64,000 bases of DNA from Natrinema amylolyticum. Lineage in GTDB: Archaea > Halobacteriota > Halobacteria > Halobacteriales > Natrialbaceae. Position numbers and translations under genes: made by a program. The stretch spans positions 1,550,001 to 1,614,000 of the forward strand of contig NZ_JAIWPJ010000001.1 in assembly GCF_020515625.1 (NCBI RefSeq), read 5' to 3'. Positions 28,873 through 38,454 of this stretch are shown piece after piece. The first letter of the stretch is position 1. Each line of letters opens with the position of its first letter. Under the pieces are notes generated by a model. That model was not told the DNA's origin and did no database searches. It saw only the letters and a program-made list of their open reading frames with translations.

Positions 28873-29160
28873 ATGAAACACGAGATTGCCGAAGACGACC
28901 TGGTAGTGGAATACGAGATTCCGGAGAACGAATCCCCGAGCGTCGCGACCGTTCGCGCGGTGAGTTCGATACGGGAGTGTGACCCCAAGGCGCTGACGCC
29001 GTTATACGAGGCGATAGATCCGGACGCATTGAACGACCTGTGTGAGTCGCGAGGAGACGAATCGGACGGAGTCGACTGCACGATCGAATTCGTCTTCAGC
29101 GACTATCACATCACCGTTGACAGTGATGAATGTCTCACGATTCGAGCAGTCGGAGAGTGA
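28873..29160 (+). CDS. HalOD1-type output-domain protein
   Basis: A 95-residue acidic protein consisting only of the haloarchaeal output domain HalOD1: SPSVATVRAVSSIRECDPKALTPLYEAIDPDALNDL followed by CTIEFVFSDYHITVDSDECLTI. This domain is often fused to receiver or sensor domains in haloarchaeal signalling, so a stand-alone copy may serve as a regulatory adaptor. No two-component partner is adjacent. It ends 20 bases before the convergent MFS gene. Confidence 0.75.
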   Translation: MKHEIAEDDLVVEYEIPENESPSVATVRAVSSIRECDPKALTPLYEAIDPDALNDLCESRGDESDGVDCTIEFVFSDYHITVDSDECLTIRAVGE

Positions 29161-29180
29161 GCGACCGGGCCGTTTAGCCG

Positions 29181-30353
29181 TCAGTACCCCAGCGAGAGGA
29201 CGTTGTTCGAGACGATCGTCACCAGCGCGATCGCCATAATTCCCGAGAGGAGGCCGAACGCGACCGTCCAGCCGAACAGGTCGGCGGCCGTACCGATGGC
29301 GACGCTCCCCGTTGCGCCGAGTAGCATGTAAGCGGTCCGGACGAGTCCGAAACCGAGGCCGCGTTCGGACGACGACAGTACGTCCATGAACCGCGACTGC
29401 AACGGGGCACCCCAGGTCATCGCGACGCCGACGCAGGCGACTCCGGCGATCGCCGCCGCCAGTCCGTCACCGGTGACAAGCACCGCGAAGCCGACCAGTC
29501 CCGCCGTCATCGTGACCGCGGCGGCGGCGTCGCGCGAGTAGCGATCGGACAGCGAGCCGATCAGCGGCTGCACGCCCCCGTTGACGAGGAAGTACAGCGA
29601 GAACAGGAGGCCGGCCGTCGTCCGCGGGAGACCGTAGCCGACCGCGAGAAACGTCGGGAGAAACGACGCCGTGGCCTGCCAGGTGAAGGCACCCATCGCA
29701 CAGAGCGCGGTCGTGTAGGCCACGCTGGGCCGGGTCAACAACTGCGAGAGGAGGGACGGGTCGACCTGGTCGCGCATCCGCCGATCGGGATAGCGCGGCT
29801 CCGTCGGACGGGTCCGGAGGTAAAACAGGGCGACGATCGGAATTCCGACGGCGGTCCCGACGGCGATCGCCGCGCGCCAGCCGTATCGGTCGGCGGCGAG
29901 CGCCGCGAGCACCGGCGCGGCGAGGCCGGCGATCGGCGCGCCGGAGACGTGGATCCCGATCGCGCGTCCCGTCCGATCGAACAGCCGAGTCAGGAACGTC
30001 GTCGCGACGCTGTAGTGGAGACCGGCCGCTCCGCCGAGGACGATCGCGAAGAGCAAGAAGGCGACGTAGGTCGGCGACAGCGCGAGCAAGGCGCTCGCGA
30101 CCGCCGTGCCACCGATCGCGGTCAAGATGATCCGCCGCTCCCCGAACCGATCGCCGAGCAGTCCGCTCGGAAACTGCGAGAGCGCGTAGGCGGCCCACAT
30201 GCCCGAGAGCGCCAGTCCGACCGCACCGGTGCTGACCGAGAACGTCTCGACGATGTCGGGAACGACCGGACTGATCACCAGCCGCGCGGTCACCGTCACG
30301 AAGAACGCGAACGTACAGAGAACGAGAACCGTATTCCTGTATGACCAGTTCAC
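29181..30353 (-). CDS. MFS transporter (12 helices)
   Basis: About 390 residues with twelve predicted helices in two six-helix halves. The loop between helices 2 and 3 has GLLGDRFGERRI, the MFS signature (GxxxDRxGRR-type), and the equivalent loop in the second half is GSLSDRYSRDAA. The GTG at 30353 (VNWSYRNTVLV) is chosen: the frame stays open to 30467, but the extra N-terminus is a charged stretch overlapping the start of the divergent Usp gene. No binding motif tells the substrate. The transporter is convergent with the HalOD1 gene. Confidence 0.8.
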   Translation of the reverse strand: MNWSYRNTVLVLCTFAFFVTVTARLVISPVVPDIVETFSVSTGAVGLALSGMWAAYALSQFPSGLLGDRFGERRIILTAIGGTAVASALLALSPTYVAFLLFAIVLGGAAGLHYSVATTFLTRLFDRTGRAIGIHVSGAPIAGLAAPVLAALAADRYGWRAAIAVGTAVGIPIVALFYLRTRPTEPRYPDRRMRDQVDPSLLSQLLTRPSVAYTTALCAMGAFTWQATASFLPTFLAVGYGLPRTTAGLLFSLYFLVNGGVQPLIGSLSDRYSRDAAAAVTMTAGLVGFAVLVTGDGLAAAIAGVACVGVAMTWGAPLQSRFMDVLSSSERGLGFGLVRTAYMLLGATGSVAIGTAADLFGWTVAFGLLSGIMAIALVTIVSNNVLSLGY

Positions 30354-30465
30354 TGAGAGACCGTTCGACGAGCGACCGAAAAGCGGTTTCGATAGCGGCC
30401 GTCCACCGCGATGAGAGTCTATCGCGACGCGTACTACTAAGTGAATTCCGGCCGGTCTATGACGC

Positions 30466-30900
30466 ATGTACCGGATCGTTATCCCGGTCGACCCCGACGA
30501 AGAGCGGGCGATGGAGGCCGCGGACTACGTAGCCGGACTCCTCGAGGACGGACCGGTCGAGAGCCCGGACGAACTCGCCGTGACGGTGCTCAACGTGTTC
30601 GAGGAGTTCTCGGCCGTCGACGATGGCGTCCGCGTCACCTCCGACGAACTGTTCGATCCCGACGACGTCCCCGAGTCGGTCGACGCCGTCCGTGACGCGC
30701 TCGAGGCCGCCGGCATCGACGTCGACGTCGTCCGCCGCCACGGCGAACCCGCCGAAGAGATCGTCGACTACGCCGACTCCGTCGACGCGGATACGATCGT
30801 CCTCCCGACCCGCGAGCGATCGCCGGTCGGCAAAGCGGTCTTCGGAAGCGTCACGCAGCAGGTGATGCTCGAGACCGATCGCCCCGTGACGGTCCTCTGA
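30466..30900 (+). CDS. UspA-family universal stress protein
   Basis: A 144-residue single Usp domain. It starts MYRIVIPVDPDEE and ends with the nucleotide-binding motif PTRERSPVGKAVFGSVTQQVM, a variant of G-2x-G-9x-G(S/T), then PVTVL. The glycines needed for ATP contact are partly retained. Usp proteins are cytoplasmic and often bind ATP or AMP under stress. Haloarchaea have many paralogues, so the specific role is unknown. It is divergent from the MFS gene. Confidence 0.85.
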   Translation: MYRIVIPVDPDEERAMEAADYVAGLLEDGPVESPDELAVTVLNVFEEFSAVDDGVRVTSDELFDPDDVPESVDAVRDALEAAGIDVDVVRRHGEPAEEIVDYADSVDADTIVLPTRERSPVGKAVFGSVTQQVMLETDRPVTVL

Positions 30901-31394
30901 GGATCAACCGACCGCCGGTCAGTTCCCGTCTCCCCCGGCCAGTGGACGGCGGTATAGAAATATGTGATATCATAGTAGTGCATAGAACAGTAAAATAGTA
31001 CTCATATATAGCCCCACATCTGACAGTATCTATTAATACGCACTTATCAACCGTACTACGGCACTTATTCGCTGTTTTCCCTTTCTCATGCAGTTGCCAC
31101 CCCTACCAAAAATATAATTTCCCCAATACGCCGTAAAACGCCCTTTTGAGCCCTAATACGAGACTACTCCTAATCTACTCCACATTCACGACGATATTCA
31201 TTCATATTCTATATGGGTATCTATGTAATCGTATAGTATCGGCTTCGGTCACGGGTGAGCGGTCGTTCGCAGTCGGACTCGAGTCACCGGTATGCTCGAG
31301 TCCGATCGATCAGACTCGATTCGCACACCGAACGGAGACCGGATCGTGCCCACATTTAAATACCAATTCCGTCATACACGGTGACGTACGACCG
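30901..31394. other. AT-rich, G-poor intergenic region before the AddAB-like operon
   Basis: About 490 bases without a supportable gene. From about 30950 to 31240 GC drops to roughly 40%. In 31021-31200 I counted about 20 G and 56 C on the plus strand, a strong C-over-G asymmetry. A TATA-like ATTTAAATA at 31355-31363 lies 30-40 bases before the operon start at 31395. A frame open from 31146 through this region joins the first gene, but its codons and GC differ from the gene, so I do not include it. Confidence 0.5.
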
Positions 31395-33653
31395 ATGACC
31401 ACCACGCCGCCCGCGCTCGACGGAACCTGTAAGCTCCTCCCCTCCCCCCTACCGGGCAACGACGTGTTCGCGACGATCGCCGCGGAGTACGCCGCTCTCG
31501 CCGCGGAACACGGCCCGCGGAACGTCCTAGTCCTGAAACGGCATCCGGCGGGTCTCGAGGCCCTGACCGAGGCGGTAGCGGACGCCGACCTCGAGCGGGC
31601 CGGCGACGATCCCCGTTCACCTCGAATCGAGTCGCTACCGGAACACGCCTCGAAGACCATCGAGGAGTACGATCCGACGCTCTCCCGCCTCGAGTACGAG
31701 GAGCGTATCGAGCTCATCTCGCTCGTGATCGACGGCGCGAGCCGGTCGGTGCCCGACTACCTCGAGCGCGCGGCCGACCACGAGAGCTTCGCGCGCGACG
31801 TCGGGCAACTGCTGCTCGCCGCGACCCGCCAGCGGCTCCGACTCGACGACCTCGACTCGCCCCACGACTGTCTGGCCTTTCTCTACGCGATGAACGACCG
31901 GTTCCACGCGGAACTCGACGATCGGGGCTACGTCGAGCGGGCGGACGTGATCCCGCAGGCGGTCGACCTGCTCGAGGCGAACGCGGACGGACTGCGAACC
32001 CGCGTGACCGACTCCTTCGACGCCGTCCTCGCCGTCGAGTTCGAGGAGTACCGCCGACTCGACCGCCGGTACCTCGCGGCGCTTTCGGGGGACGCCGACC
32101 TCGTCTGTCTCGGCGAGCGCCACGCCAGCGTCGAACGTACCCGGGTCGAACCGGGTCGCGTCGAGGATTTGGCGAGGGACGCGGGCCTCGAGATCGAGCC
32201 GCTCGAGCCCGCGTCCGATCGCGAACCGGCCGACGAACCGCCACATCGACCGATCACGCGGTTCCTCGCGACGGGCGAATCGCCGGACGAACGCGTCGAC
32301 GCCGAAGACGGGCTCACAGGGGGAGGACCGGCCGGTCGCGCCCGACGGATCCGCACCGAAACCGCCCGCGAACAGGTCCGGGCGGTCGCGACCGAAATCC
32401 AGTCGCTGTCCGACCGCCACGGCTGGTCCGCCGACGAGTTCGCGGTCGCCGTGCCGCGGATCGAACGGGTCCCGGAGACCAGACGCCGACTCCGGGACGC
32501 CGGCGTTCCGACGGCGACGATCGGGACCCCATCGCTGGCGGACGATCCCGCCGTGAACGAGCTCTACGCGGTCGTCACGTGCCAGTGCGAACGCGAGCGC
32601 GACGGTGACGCCCTCGAGCGGCTCGGTCCCGCTGACCCGGCCCGCGAGTCCCGAGCGTCGAACGACCCGCGAGACGTCTCGCTGAATCGTCTCCGAGCCC
32701 GCGTTCCGGACTTTTCACCCGACCTGCTCGCCGAAACCGCCGGGTCGAGCGTTCGCCGCTCGCTCGAGCGCTGGATCCGTCGGACGAACCTGAAGGGGCG
32801 AATCGCCCGCGAGGAATCGTGGGTCGACGCCCGCGAGCAGTACGAGGGCGTCGGACGCGTCCTCGAGATCGCCCGGTTCGTCGAGGAGACGGACCTCGTC
32901 GGCCCGGACTGGCAGGGGCTGCGCCGGATGCTCCGGCGGACGATCCGGTACGACGCGCCCTACGTTCACGCGGTCGAGACGCGGCCGCCGACCGGCGGCG
33001 TCACCGTCTGCGCCGTCGACGACCTGAAGTACGACTCGCGGCGGGCGGTCTTCCTGCTGGACCTGATCGACGAGACCTATCCGGGCGAGCAGTTCCTCAC
33101 CCAACTGTTCCCGTCGGCGTGGCTTCGCACCATGCCGACCTATCCCGCGGTCACCGACCCGTCGCTCGAGGACATTTCGGAGACGTTCGAGCCGGTCGAC
33201 GCGACCGCCGTCGGTGACCCCTTCGAGACGTACCACGCCCAGCGGTCCCGTAGGCGGCTCGCGCTCGGTGCGCGCGCGGCCGAGAAGACCCTCTACTGGT
33301 GTTCCTACGAGCGCGGTGCCGGCGGCCTCCAGCGGACCTACGACGAGTCGCGGTATCTGAAGCTGCTCGAGTCGACGCCGGGACTTCGCCTCGCAGACGT
33401 CGACGCCGCGGCCGACGCGGCGATCCACGGCGAGACGAACGCCGTCGAGGCGCTGCTCGACCAGCCCCGCGGCGAACTCGAGCGGGTGCTCCGAGAGGCC
33501 AGCACCGGCGGTGAGGCCGACCTCGGCGAGACCGAGGCGCTGTTCGAGGAGATCGCGGTCGTGCTCGAGGACGGTGATATCGACGACGAACTCGCCGAGG
33601 CGGTCCGCTCGCAGTTCGAGTTCGCCGCGGGCGAGGTGGTCCGCGATGACTGA
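31395..33653 (+). CDS. AddB-like degenerate helicase subunit
   Basis: A 752-residue protein resembling the helicase-like part of AddB/RexB-type subunits. Usable landmarks are NVLVLKRHPAGLEALTEAV, SFDAVLAVEFEEYRRLDRRYL (the region where active helicases have DE motifs), VRAVATEIQSLSDRHGWSADEFAV and VFLLDLIDETYPGEQFL. I find no Walker A GxGK(T/S), so it is probably an inactive helicase fold, as in AddB proteins. It lacks a C-terminal nuclease domain; that domain seems to be encoded separately by the next gene, which overlaps it by 8 bases (ATGACTGA). Likely role: DNA-end or recognition-sequence scanning in a helicase-nuclease. Confidence 0.65.
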   Translation: MTTTPPALDGTCKLLPSPLPGNDVFATIAAEYAALAAEHGPRNVLVLKRHPAGLEALTEAVADADLERAGDDPRSPRIESLPEHASKTIEEYDPTLSRLEYEERIELISLVIDGASRSVPDYLERAADHESFARDVGQLLLAATRQRLRLDDLDSPHDCLAFLYAMNDRFHAELDDRGYVERADVIPQAVDLLEANADGLRTRVTDSFDAVLAVEFEEYRRLDRRYLAALSGDADLVCLGERHASVERTRVEPGRVEDLARDAGLEIEPLEPASDREPADEPPHRPITRFLATGESPDERVDAEDGLTGGGPAGRARRIRTETAREQVRAVATEIQSLSDRHGWSADEFAVAVPRIERVPETRRRLRDAGVPTATIGTPSLADDPAVNELYAVVTCQCERERDGDALERLGPADPARESRASNDPRDVSLNRLRARVPDFSPDLLAETAGSSVRRSLERWIRRTNLKGRIAREESWVDAREQYEGVGRVLEIARFVEETDLVGPDWQGLRRMLRRTIRYDAPYVHAVETRPPTGGVTVCAVDDLKYDSRRAVFLLDLIDETYPGEQFLTQLFPSAWLRTMPTYPAVTDPSLEDISETFEPVDATAVGDPFETYHAQRSRRRLALGARAAEKTLYWCSYERGAGGLQRTYDESRYLKLLESTPGLRLADVDAAADAAIHGETNAVEALLDQPRGELERVLREASTGGEADLGETEALFEEIAVVLEDGDIDDELAEAVRSQFEFAAGEVVRDD

Positions 33654-34680
33654 CGACGCGACGACCGTTCCCGTGCTCGACGTCGACGGCCTCCGCACCG
33701 CGCTCCACTGTCCGCGCCGATACGAGTTCGCCCACGTTCACGGGCTCGAGGGGAGCGACGACGACGCGGTCGACGACCGCGTGGACGTGTTGCGGACCGC
33801 CATCTGCGACGCGCTCCGGAGCGGCGAGACGGACCGAGAGGCGCTCGAGTCGGTCGCCGGCGACCGACTCTCGACGTTGTGGAACGACCACGACGAGCCG
33901 TTCCACTCCGGGACGCAGCGCCGTCACGAGCGACGGGTGCTCGAGGCGACGCTGTCGGCGTATTTCGAGCGCGTCGGGGCCGACCACGCCGCGGGGATCG
34001 AGCGGCTGGACGCCAAGGCGGCTGGCGGCGAACTGATCGGCCCAGGGCTGCCGCTCTCGAGCGCAGTCGACGTGCTCGATGAGACAGTCGAGGCCGAGAG
34101 AGCGAGGATCGACGCGACGGTGGACTACGTCTACGGCGACGGCTCGTCGATCGTCGGCGTCCGGTTCGTCCCGACGCTCGCGCCGCTGGGCCGCCTGCGC
34201 TACCGGTCCGACTGGGAGGGCGACGTCGCCGAGCTCTTCACCGATCACTTCGACGACGAGTCGACCGCGTTCGAGCCGGACCCGGTCGGCTCGCTCTTCG
34301 AGACCGCCGTCGTCCTCGACGGGCTTCGCGGGCTCCGCGACCGGCTCGAGCTCGGCGACCGGACCTGTCGATACGTCCAGATTCCGCTGGCGGAGCGCTC
34401 CGGAACGACGGTGAACTGGGTCCGGGACACCGTCGAGACGAGCCTCGAGGTCGTCGATCTGACCGACGTCTACGTCGACCACCACACCTACGGTATGACA
34501 CACGACCACCGAAACGAGACCGTCGACGACCGACTCGCGAGGATCGCTGCGGGCCTGCTCTCGGGTCCCTTCGATCCGTCCGAGCGCTGGGCACAGATCG
34601 CAGAGCACGCCTGTCCGGACTGTGAGTACACCGTCTGCTGTCAGGAGTACATCGCGAAGGAGGTGCGGTTCGATGGGTGA
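33646..34680 (+). CDS. Fe-S, PD-(D/E)XK-like protein (AddB C-terminal domain or Cas4-like), probably catalytically degenerate
   Basis: A 344-residue protein. ALHCPRRYEFAHVHG near the N-terminus (one cysteine) and CPDCEYTVCC at the C-terminus (CxxC plus further cysteines) form the four-cysteine arrangement that holds an Fe-S cluster in AddB, Dna2 and Cas4 nucleases. In between, RIDATVDYVYGDGSSIVGVRFVP looks like the nuclease core, but the usual (D/E)xK is replaced by a G-V-R-F sequence, so cleavage may be lost. It overlaps both neighbours by 8 bases (ATGACTGA and ATGGGTGA), which means a tightly coupled operon. It may be the missing second half of AddB. No cas genes are present. Confidence 0.6.
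   Translation: MTDDATTVPVLDVDGLRTALHCPRRYEFAHVHGLEGSDDDAVDDRVDVLRTAICDALRSGETDREALESVAGDRLSTLWNDHDEPFHSGTQRRHERRVLEATLSAYFERVGADHAAGIERLDAKAAGGELIGPGLPLSSAVDVLDETVEAERARIDATVDYVYGDGSSIVGVRFVPTLAPLGRLRYRSDWEGDVAELFTDHFDDESTAFEPDPVGSLFETAVVLDGLRGLRDRLELGDRTCRYVQIPLAERSGTTVNWVRDTVETSLEVVDLTDVYVDHHTYGMTHDHRNETVDDRLARIAAGLLSGPFDPSERWAQIAEHACPDCEYTVCCQEYIAKEVRFDG
34659..34665 (+). promoter_or_regulatory. Shine-Dalgarno sequence for the AddA-like gene
   Basis: GGAGGTG, 7 bases before the ATG at 34673 and inside the end of the upstream gene. Strong complementarity to the 16S rRNA 3' end supports translation starting at this internal operon position. Confidence 0.6.
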
Positions 34681-37600
34681 CGGCTCGCGACGGGACGACA
34701 GCGGAGAGCGACCGCTCGAGCCGGGGGCCGACCCGAACGACGACGAACCCGACGCGGGGGCCGCTGCCGACCTCGCGTCCGCCGCCGAGATCGAACCGAA
34801 GGGTAATCAGGAGGCCGTCATCGACAGCCGCGCGGCCTGTACCTCCGTCGACGCGGGGGCCGGTACCGGGAAGACGACGACGATGCTCGTCCGGATCGAG
34901 CGCGCCATCGAGCGGGGCGACGTCGATCCCGACGACGTGCTCGTGTTGACGTTCGCGAACGAGGCGGCTGCCAGCATCCGCACGGCGGTCTCCGAGCGGC
35001 TCGAGCCCGACGCCGCCGCGGCGATCGACGTCTACACCTACCACTCCTTCTGTTACCGGCTGGTCCGGGAGTACGCCTACTACCTCGGCTACTCGCCGGA
35101 GTTCGACGTCGTCACCGAGCGAACGCGTCGCCGGCTCATCGGCCGCCTGCTCGCGGACAACGACTACGACTTCGCAGCCGCGTCGACCCGCAACGACGGC
35201 TCGCCGGCCGACCTCGTCGATGCGATCGACCGGTTCATTCAGTCGATGAGCCAGGAGGACATCACGCCCGACGACCTGCAGTCGGGGCTGCCGCCGGTGC
35301 GGACCCTCGAGCTCTGCAACGAGTTCGTCCTCTGGCTCGAGCGGACCGCCGGCGAGGAGCTCTCGTTCGACAACGAGGCGCTACGCTACTTCAACCGGGA
35401 CGAGTACCTCGAGACGGCCCGGGAGTCGCTGGTCGACTACGGCAAGCTCGTCTCCTACTGCCGGGAGAAGATCGCCGAGGCACCGGCGGCCTTCCGCGAC
35501 GACGACCTAGTGCAGGACGTCGACCGCTATCTCCGAGTGCTCCAGCGGTGCGTCACCGACACGATCGACGCGCTCTCGCTCGACGACCCGACGACGAAAC
35601 ACCTGCCGCGGGCCCTGTTCGGCAACCGGATCTGGGGGACCGCGACGAGCCGGATCGAACAGACCCCCTTCGGGCGGCTGAAACACTACGTCGAGTTCCT
35701 CCGACTGGCCCGCCACTACGCCGACGTCTACGCGGATTACCACGACGCGCTCGAGGCCGAAGGGGCGATGGACTTCGACGAACTGGTGCGGACGGCGACC
35801 GGCCTGCTAGATGACGAGGCGATCGCCGACGAGATCACCGACCAGTGGACGCAGGTCTACTGCGACGAGTTTCAGGACACCGACGCGACCCAGTTTTCCC
35901 TGCTGACCGAACTCACGGACGGCCCCGACCGGCCGGACCTGCTCGCGATCGGCGACAAGGATCAGGCCATCTACGGCTGGCGCGGTACCGACCGCGAGGG
36001 GTTAGACCGGCTGGCCGACGCCTACGACGACCACGAGGCGATCGAACTCGAGCTCAACTTCCGCTCGAGACAGGAGATCCTGGACCTGACCAACGCCTGC
36101 GATTACGGTCCCCAGTCCTCGAAGACGCTGCGGGAGGACGGTCGGACGGCCGGCACCTACGACGAGGACGAGCCGCCGGATCGGGTCGTCAAAGTCGAGA
36201 GCGACGAGGTGCCCCAGTCGACGCCCGAGCAGGTCGCGACGACGGTCTCACGGCTGCTCAACGGCGAGGCCGCGAACGTCCCGCAGCGCTCGCTGGGCGA
36301 TATCGCGGTCATCGTTCGGACCAACCGCCACGCACAGCGGGTCGCAGACGAACTGCGAGAGTTGCAGATCCCCCACGAGATCTCCGGCTCGCCCCGCGGC
36401 GAGATCTCGTCCGGGATTCGGACGGTGCTGTCGTACCTCAGAGTCCTCGTCGAACCGGACGCCGACGCCCACCTCCGGCGCGTGTTGCTCTATCGGTATC
36501 GGTTCACCGAGGGCGATCTCGCGACGCTGCAGCGACGGGACGGCTCGCTGTTCGACGCCGTGACGGACGCTGATCCGGCGGCGCTCGACCTCGAGCATCC
36601 CGATCGGCTCGAGACGGTCCGCGACCACATCGAGCGACTCGAGCGGCTCCGAGACGTTTACCCCCTCTCGGGGTTCGTCCGCCGGTTCCGGGAGCTCACC
36701 CGGATCGAGTGGTTCTGTGCGAGCGAGGAGCGCGCTCAGTTCGACCGCCTCGAGCGGTTCGTCGAGGCCTACGAGTCCGACGGGGTCGTCCAGTCGCTGT
36801 CGAGCGAGTTCGTAGACGCGCTAGCACAGACCCTGCGAAGCGGCGGGAGCGACCGGACGCGTGGGACGCGCTCCGAGGACAGCGTCGACGTGATGACGGT
36901 CCACCAGGCCAAGGGCCTCGAGTTCGATACCGTCCTCGTTCCCTACCTCTCCGACGAGGAGTGGTGCGTCGACGGCGACTACGTCGAGCGGGCACGCTAC
37001 CGGCTGCTGGCCGCGACGCTCGACGACGACGTCGGCTCTCCCTTGCTCGCCGATCTCGCGGCCGAGCGGGTCGCAGAGGAGTGGCGGGTGCTCCACGTCG
37101 CGCTCACCCGGGCCGAGGAGCACCTGTTCGTGTTCGGTTCCGACTACGAGTACGACGGCGACGACGACGAACTCGCGGCGTCGACGGCCGAGGCCTGCCT
37201 GGCGAGCGAGATCGAGTGGTCCGTGACCGGCCAGCGGATGGACCTCTGGTCGTCGCTGACCGAGAGCTTCGAGCAGGTGCGGGAGACCTACCCCGAAACC
37301 GTAGTCGATCGCACCGACGAGATCGCCGCCTCGGCGGGCGAGAGCCCGGGAACGATCACCTACTACGCCGACTACGGCGACCGCCCCGTCGAGCCCCTCG
37401 AGACCCGCGAGGCGATCGAGACGGTCCACCGGCTGGGCCGGCTGCTCCGCGACGGGACGCTGTTGTCGGCGGCCGATGCCGCGAGCCACGGCTCGCTCGA
37501 GGACGGGAGCGGCGACCGATCGGCAGCGGATTCGCCGGCTCGAGTCCCCAGCGGTCGGCGACTCTCCGCGCTGACGACCGACACGGTCCGGTTCCCGGTC

Positions 37601-38449
37601 GAGACGCTCGCGACGGCGACGGAGCTCCCGGTCGCGATGCGCCACAGCTACTCCGCGATGGACACCCACGAGACCTGCGCCCGGAAGCACTACCTCGATC
37701 ACGTCGTCCGAGCGATCGACGATCCGCTCGCGGCGGACGCGATGGACGGCACCGCGACCGAGACGAACGGCGGGACGCCCGCGCCGACCGACGACGCAGC
37801 GTCGCGACTCGTCGGCACCGTCTTCCACGACGTCGCCGAGGAGGCGTTCCACCGCGAGTACCGCACCCGCGAGGCGTGGCGCGAGGCCGCCGTCCGACAG
37901 CTCACCGCGCGAGACCTGCTCGCACACCGGGAGGCCGTCCTCGCCTGCGTCGACCGCTACTTCGCGGCGACCGCACCGGCGGTCGACCGCCCGGTCGCCG
38001 ACTGGGAGCCCCTGGCCGCGGAACTCCCCTTCTCGCTCGAGGACGTGCCCGGCGTGACGGGAGACGTCGTCGGCTACGTTGACTCGGTCCGGCGGCTTCC
38101 CGACGGCGGGCTCGCGGTGCTGGACTACAAGGCCACCGCGGAGCGGATCGACCCCGACGACGCCGCCCAGTTGTCGCTCTACGTCCGCGCCTGCGAGGAT
38201 CGGTTCGACGAGCCGATCTCGGCCGTCGGCTACGTCTACGTCGGCGATATCGACGGCCCTCGCGTCGACCTCATAGCGCCCGACGACCTCCCGCCGTGGG
38301 AGTCCGTGCTCGAGACGCTGGAGGCGGTCGACGAACCGTCGTTCGCGGAGACGACGCCGGGCGACCACTGCCGGCACTGTCCGCACCGCTCGCTGGGCTG
38401 TGGACCGGCGGAGTACACGCCCGAAATCGACCGAACGGGTGACGACTGA
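34673..38449 (+). CDS. AddA-like UvrD-family helicase fused to an Fe-S RecB-type nuclease
   Basis: A 1258-residue helicase-nuclease. Superfamily 1A motifs are complete: Walker A DAGAGTGKTTTM (~60-70), motif II YCDEFQDTD, motif III/IV GDKDQAIYGWRGTD, LNFRSRQEI, motif V TVHQAKGLEFDTV and motif VI HVALTRAEEHL. The C-terminal third is a RecB/AddA nuclease: LVGTVFHDVAEEAFH, then GYVDSVRRLPDGGLAVLDYKA with the catalytic D...DYK, and QLSLYVRAC. Cysteines HETCARK, CRHCPHRSLGC form an Fe-S site. It should unwind and cut double-strand DNA ends. The order helicase-like/nuclease-like/AddA suggests an AddAB-equivalent operon for recombination or defence against foreign DNA. Confidence 0.85.
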   Translation: MGDGSRRDDSGERPLEPGADPNDDEPDAGAAADLASAAEIEPKGNQEAVIDSRAACTSVDAGAGTGKTTTMLVRIERAIERGDVDPDDVLVLTFANEAAASIRTAVSERLEPDAAAAIDVYTYHSFCYRLVREYAYYLGYSPEFDVVTERTRRRLIGRLLADNDYDFAAASTRNDGSPADLVDAIDRFIQSMSQEDITPDDLQSGLPPVRTLELCNEFVLWLERTAGEELSFDNEALRYFNRDEYLETARESLVDYGKLVSYCREKIAEAPAAFRDDDLVQDVDRYLRVLQRCVTDTIDALSLDDPTTKHLPRALFGNRIWGTATSRIEQTPFGRLKHYVEFLRLARHYADVYADYHDALEAEGAMDFDELVRTATGLLDDEAIADEITDQWTQVYCDEFQDTDATQFSLLTELTDGPDRPDLLAIGDKDQAIYGWRGTDREGLDRLADAYDDHEAIELELNFRSRQEILDLTNACDYGPQSSKTLREDGRTAGTYDEDEPPDRVVKVESDEVPQSTPEQVATTVSRLLNGEAANVPQRSLGDIAVIVRTNRHAQRVADELRELQIPHEISGSPRGEISSGIRTVLSYLRVLVEPDADAHLRRVLLYRYRFTEGDLATLQRRDGSLFDAVTDADPAALDLEHPDRLETVRDHIERLERLRDVYPLSGFVRRFRELTRIEWFCASEERAQFDRLERFVEAYESDGVVQSLSSEFVDALAQTLRSGGSDRTRGTRSEDSVDVMTVHQAKGLEFDTVLVPYLSDEEWCVDGDYVERARYRLLAATLDDDVGSPLLADLAAERVAEEWRVLHVALTRAEEHLFVFGSDYEYDGDDDELAASTAEACLASEIEWSVTGQRMDLWSSLTESFEQVRETYPETVVDRTDEIAASAGESPGTITYYADYGDRPVEPLETREAIETVHRLGRLLRDGTLLSAADAASHGSLEDGSGDRSAADSPARVPSGRRLSALTTDTVRFPVETLATATELPVAMRHSYSAMDTHETCARKHYLDHVVRAIDDPLAADAMDGTATETNGGTPAPTDDAASRLVGTVFHDVAEEAFHREYRTREAWREAAVRQLTARDLLAHREAVLACVDRYFAATAPAVDRPVADWEPLAAELPFSLEDVPGVTGDVVGYVDSVRRLPDGGLAVLDYKATAERIDPDDAAQLSLYVRACEDRFDEPISAVGYVYVGDIDGPRVDLIAPDDLPPWESVLETLEAVDEPSFAETTPGDHCRHCPHRSLGCGPAEYTPEIDRTGDD

Positions 38450-38454
38450 GGGGG

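Noticed and set aside
31146-31394. N-terminal extension of the first AddAB-like gene
   Set aside because: The extra codons run through the G-poor AT-rich region with composition unlike the gene; a TATA element lies just before 31395.
33646-34680. Cas4 as a CRISPR component
   Set aside because: The cysteine layout fits Cas4, but there are no other cas genes or repeat arrays, and overlap with helicase genes on both sides points to an AddB-type role.
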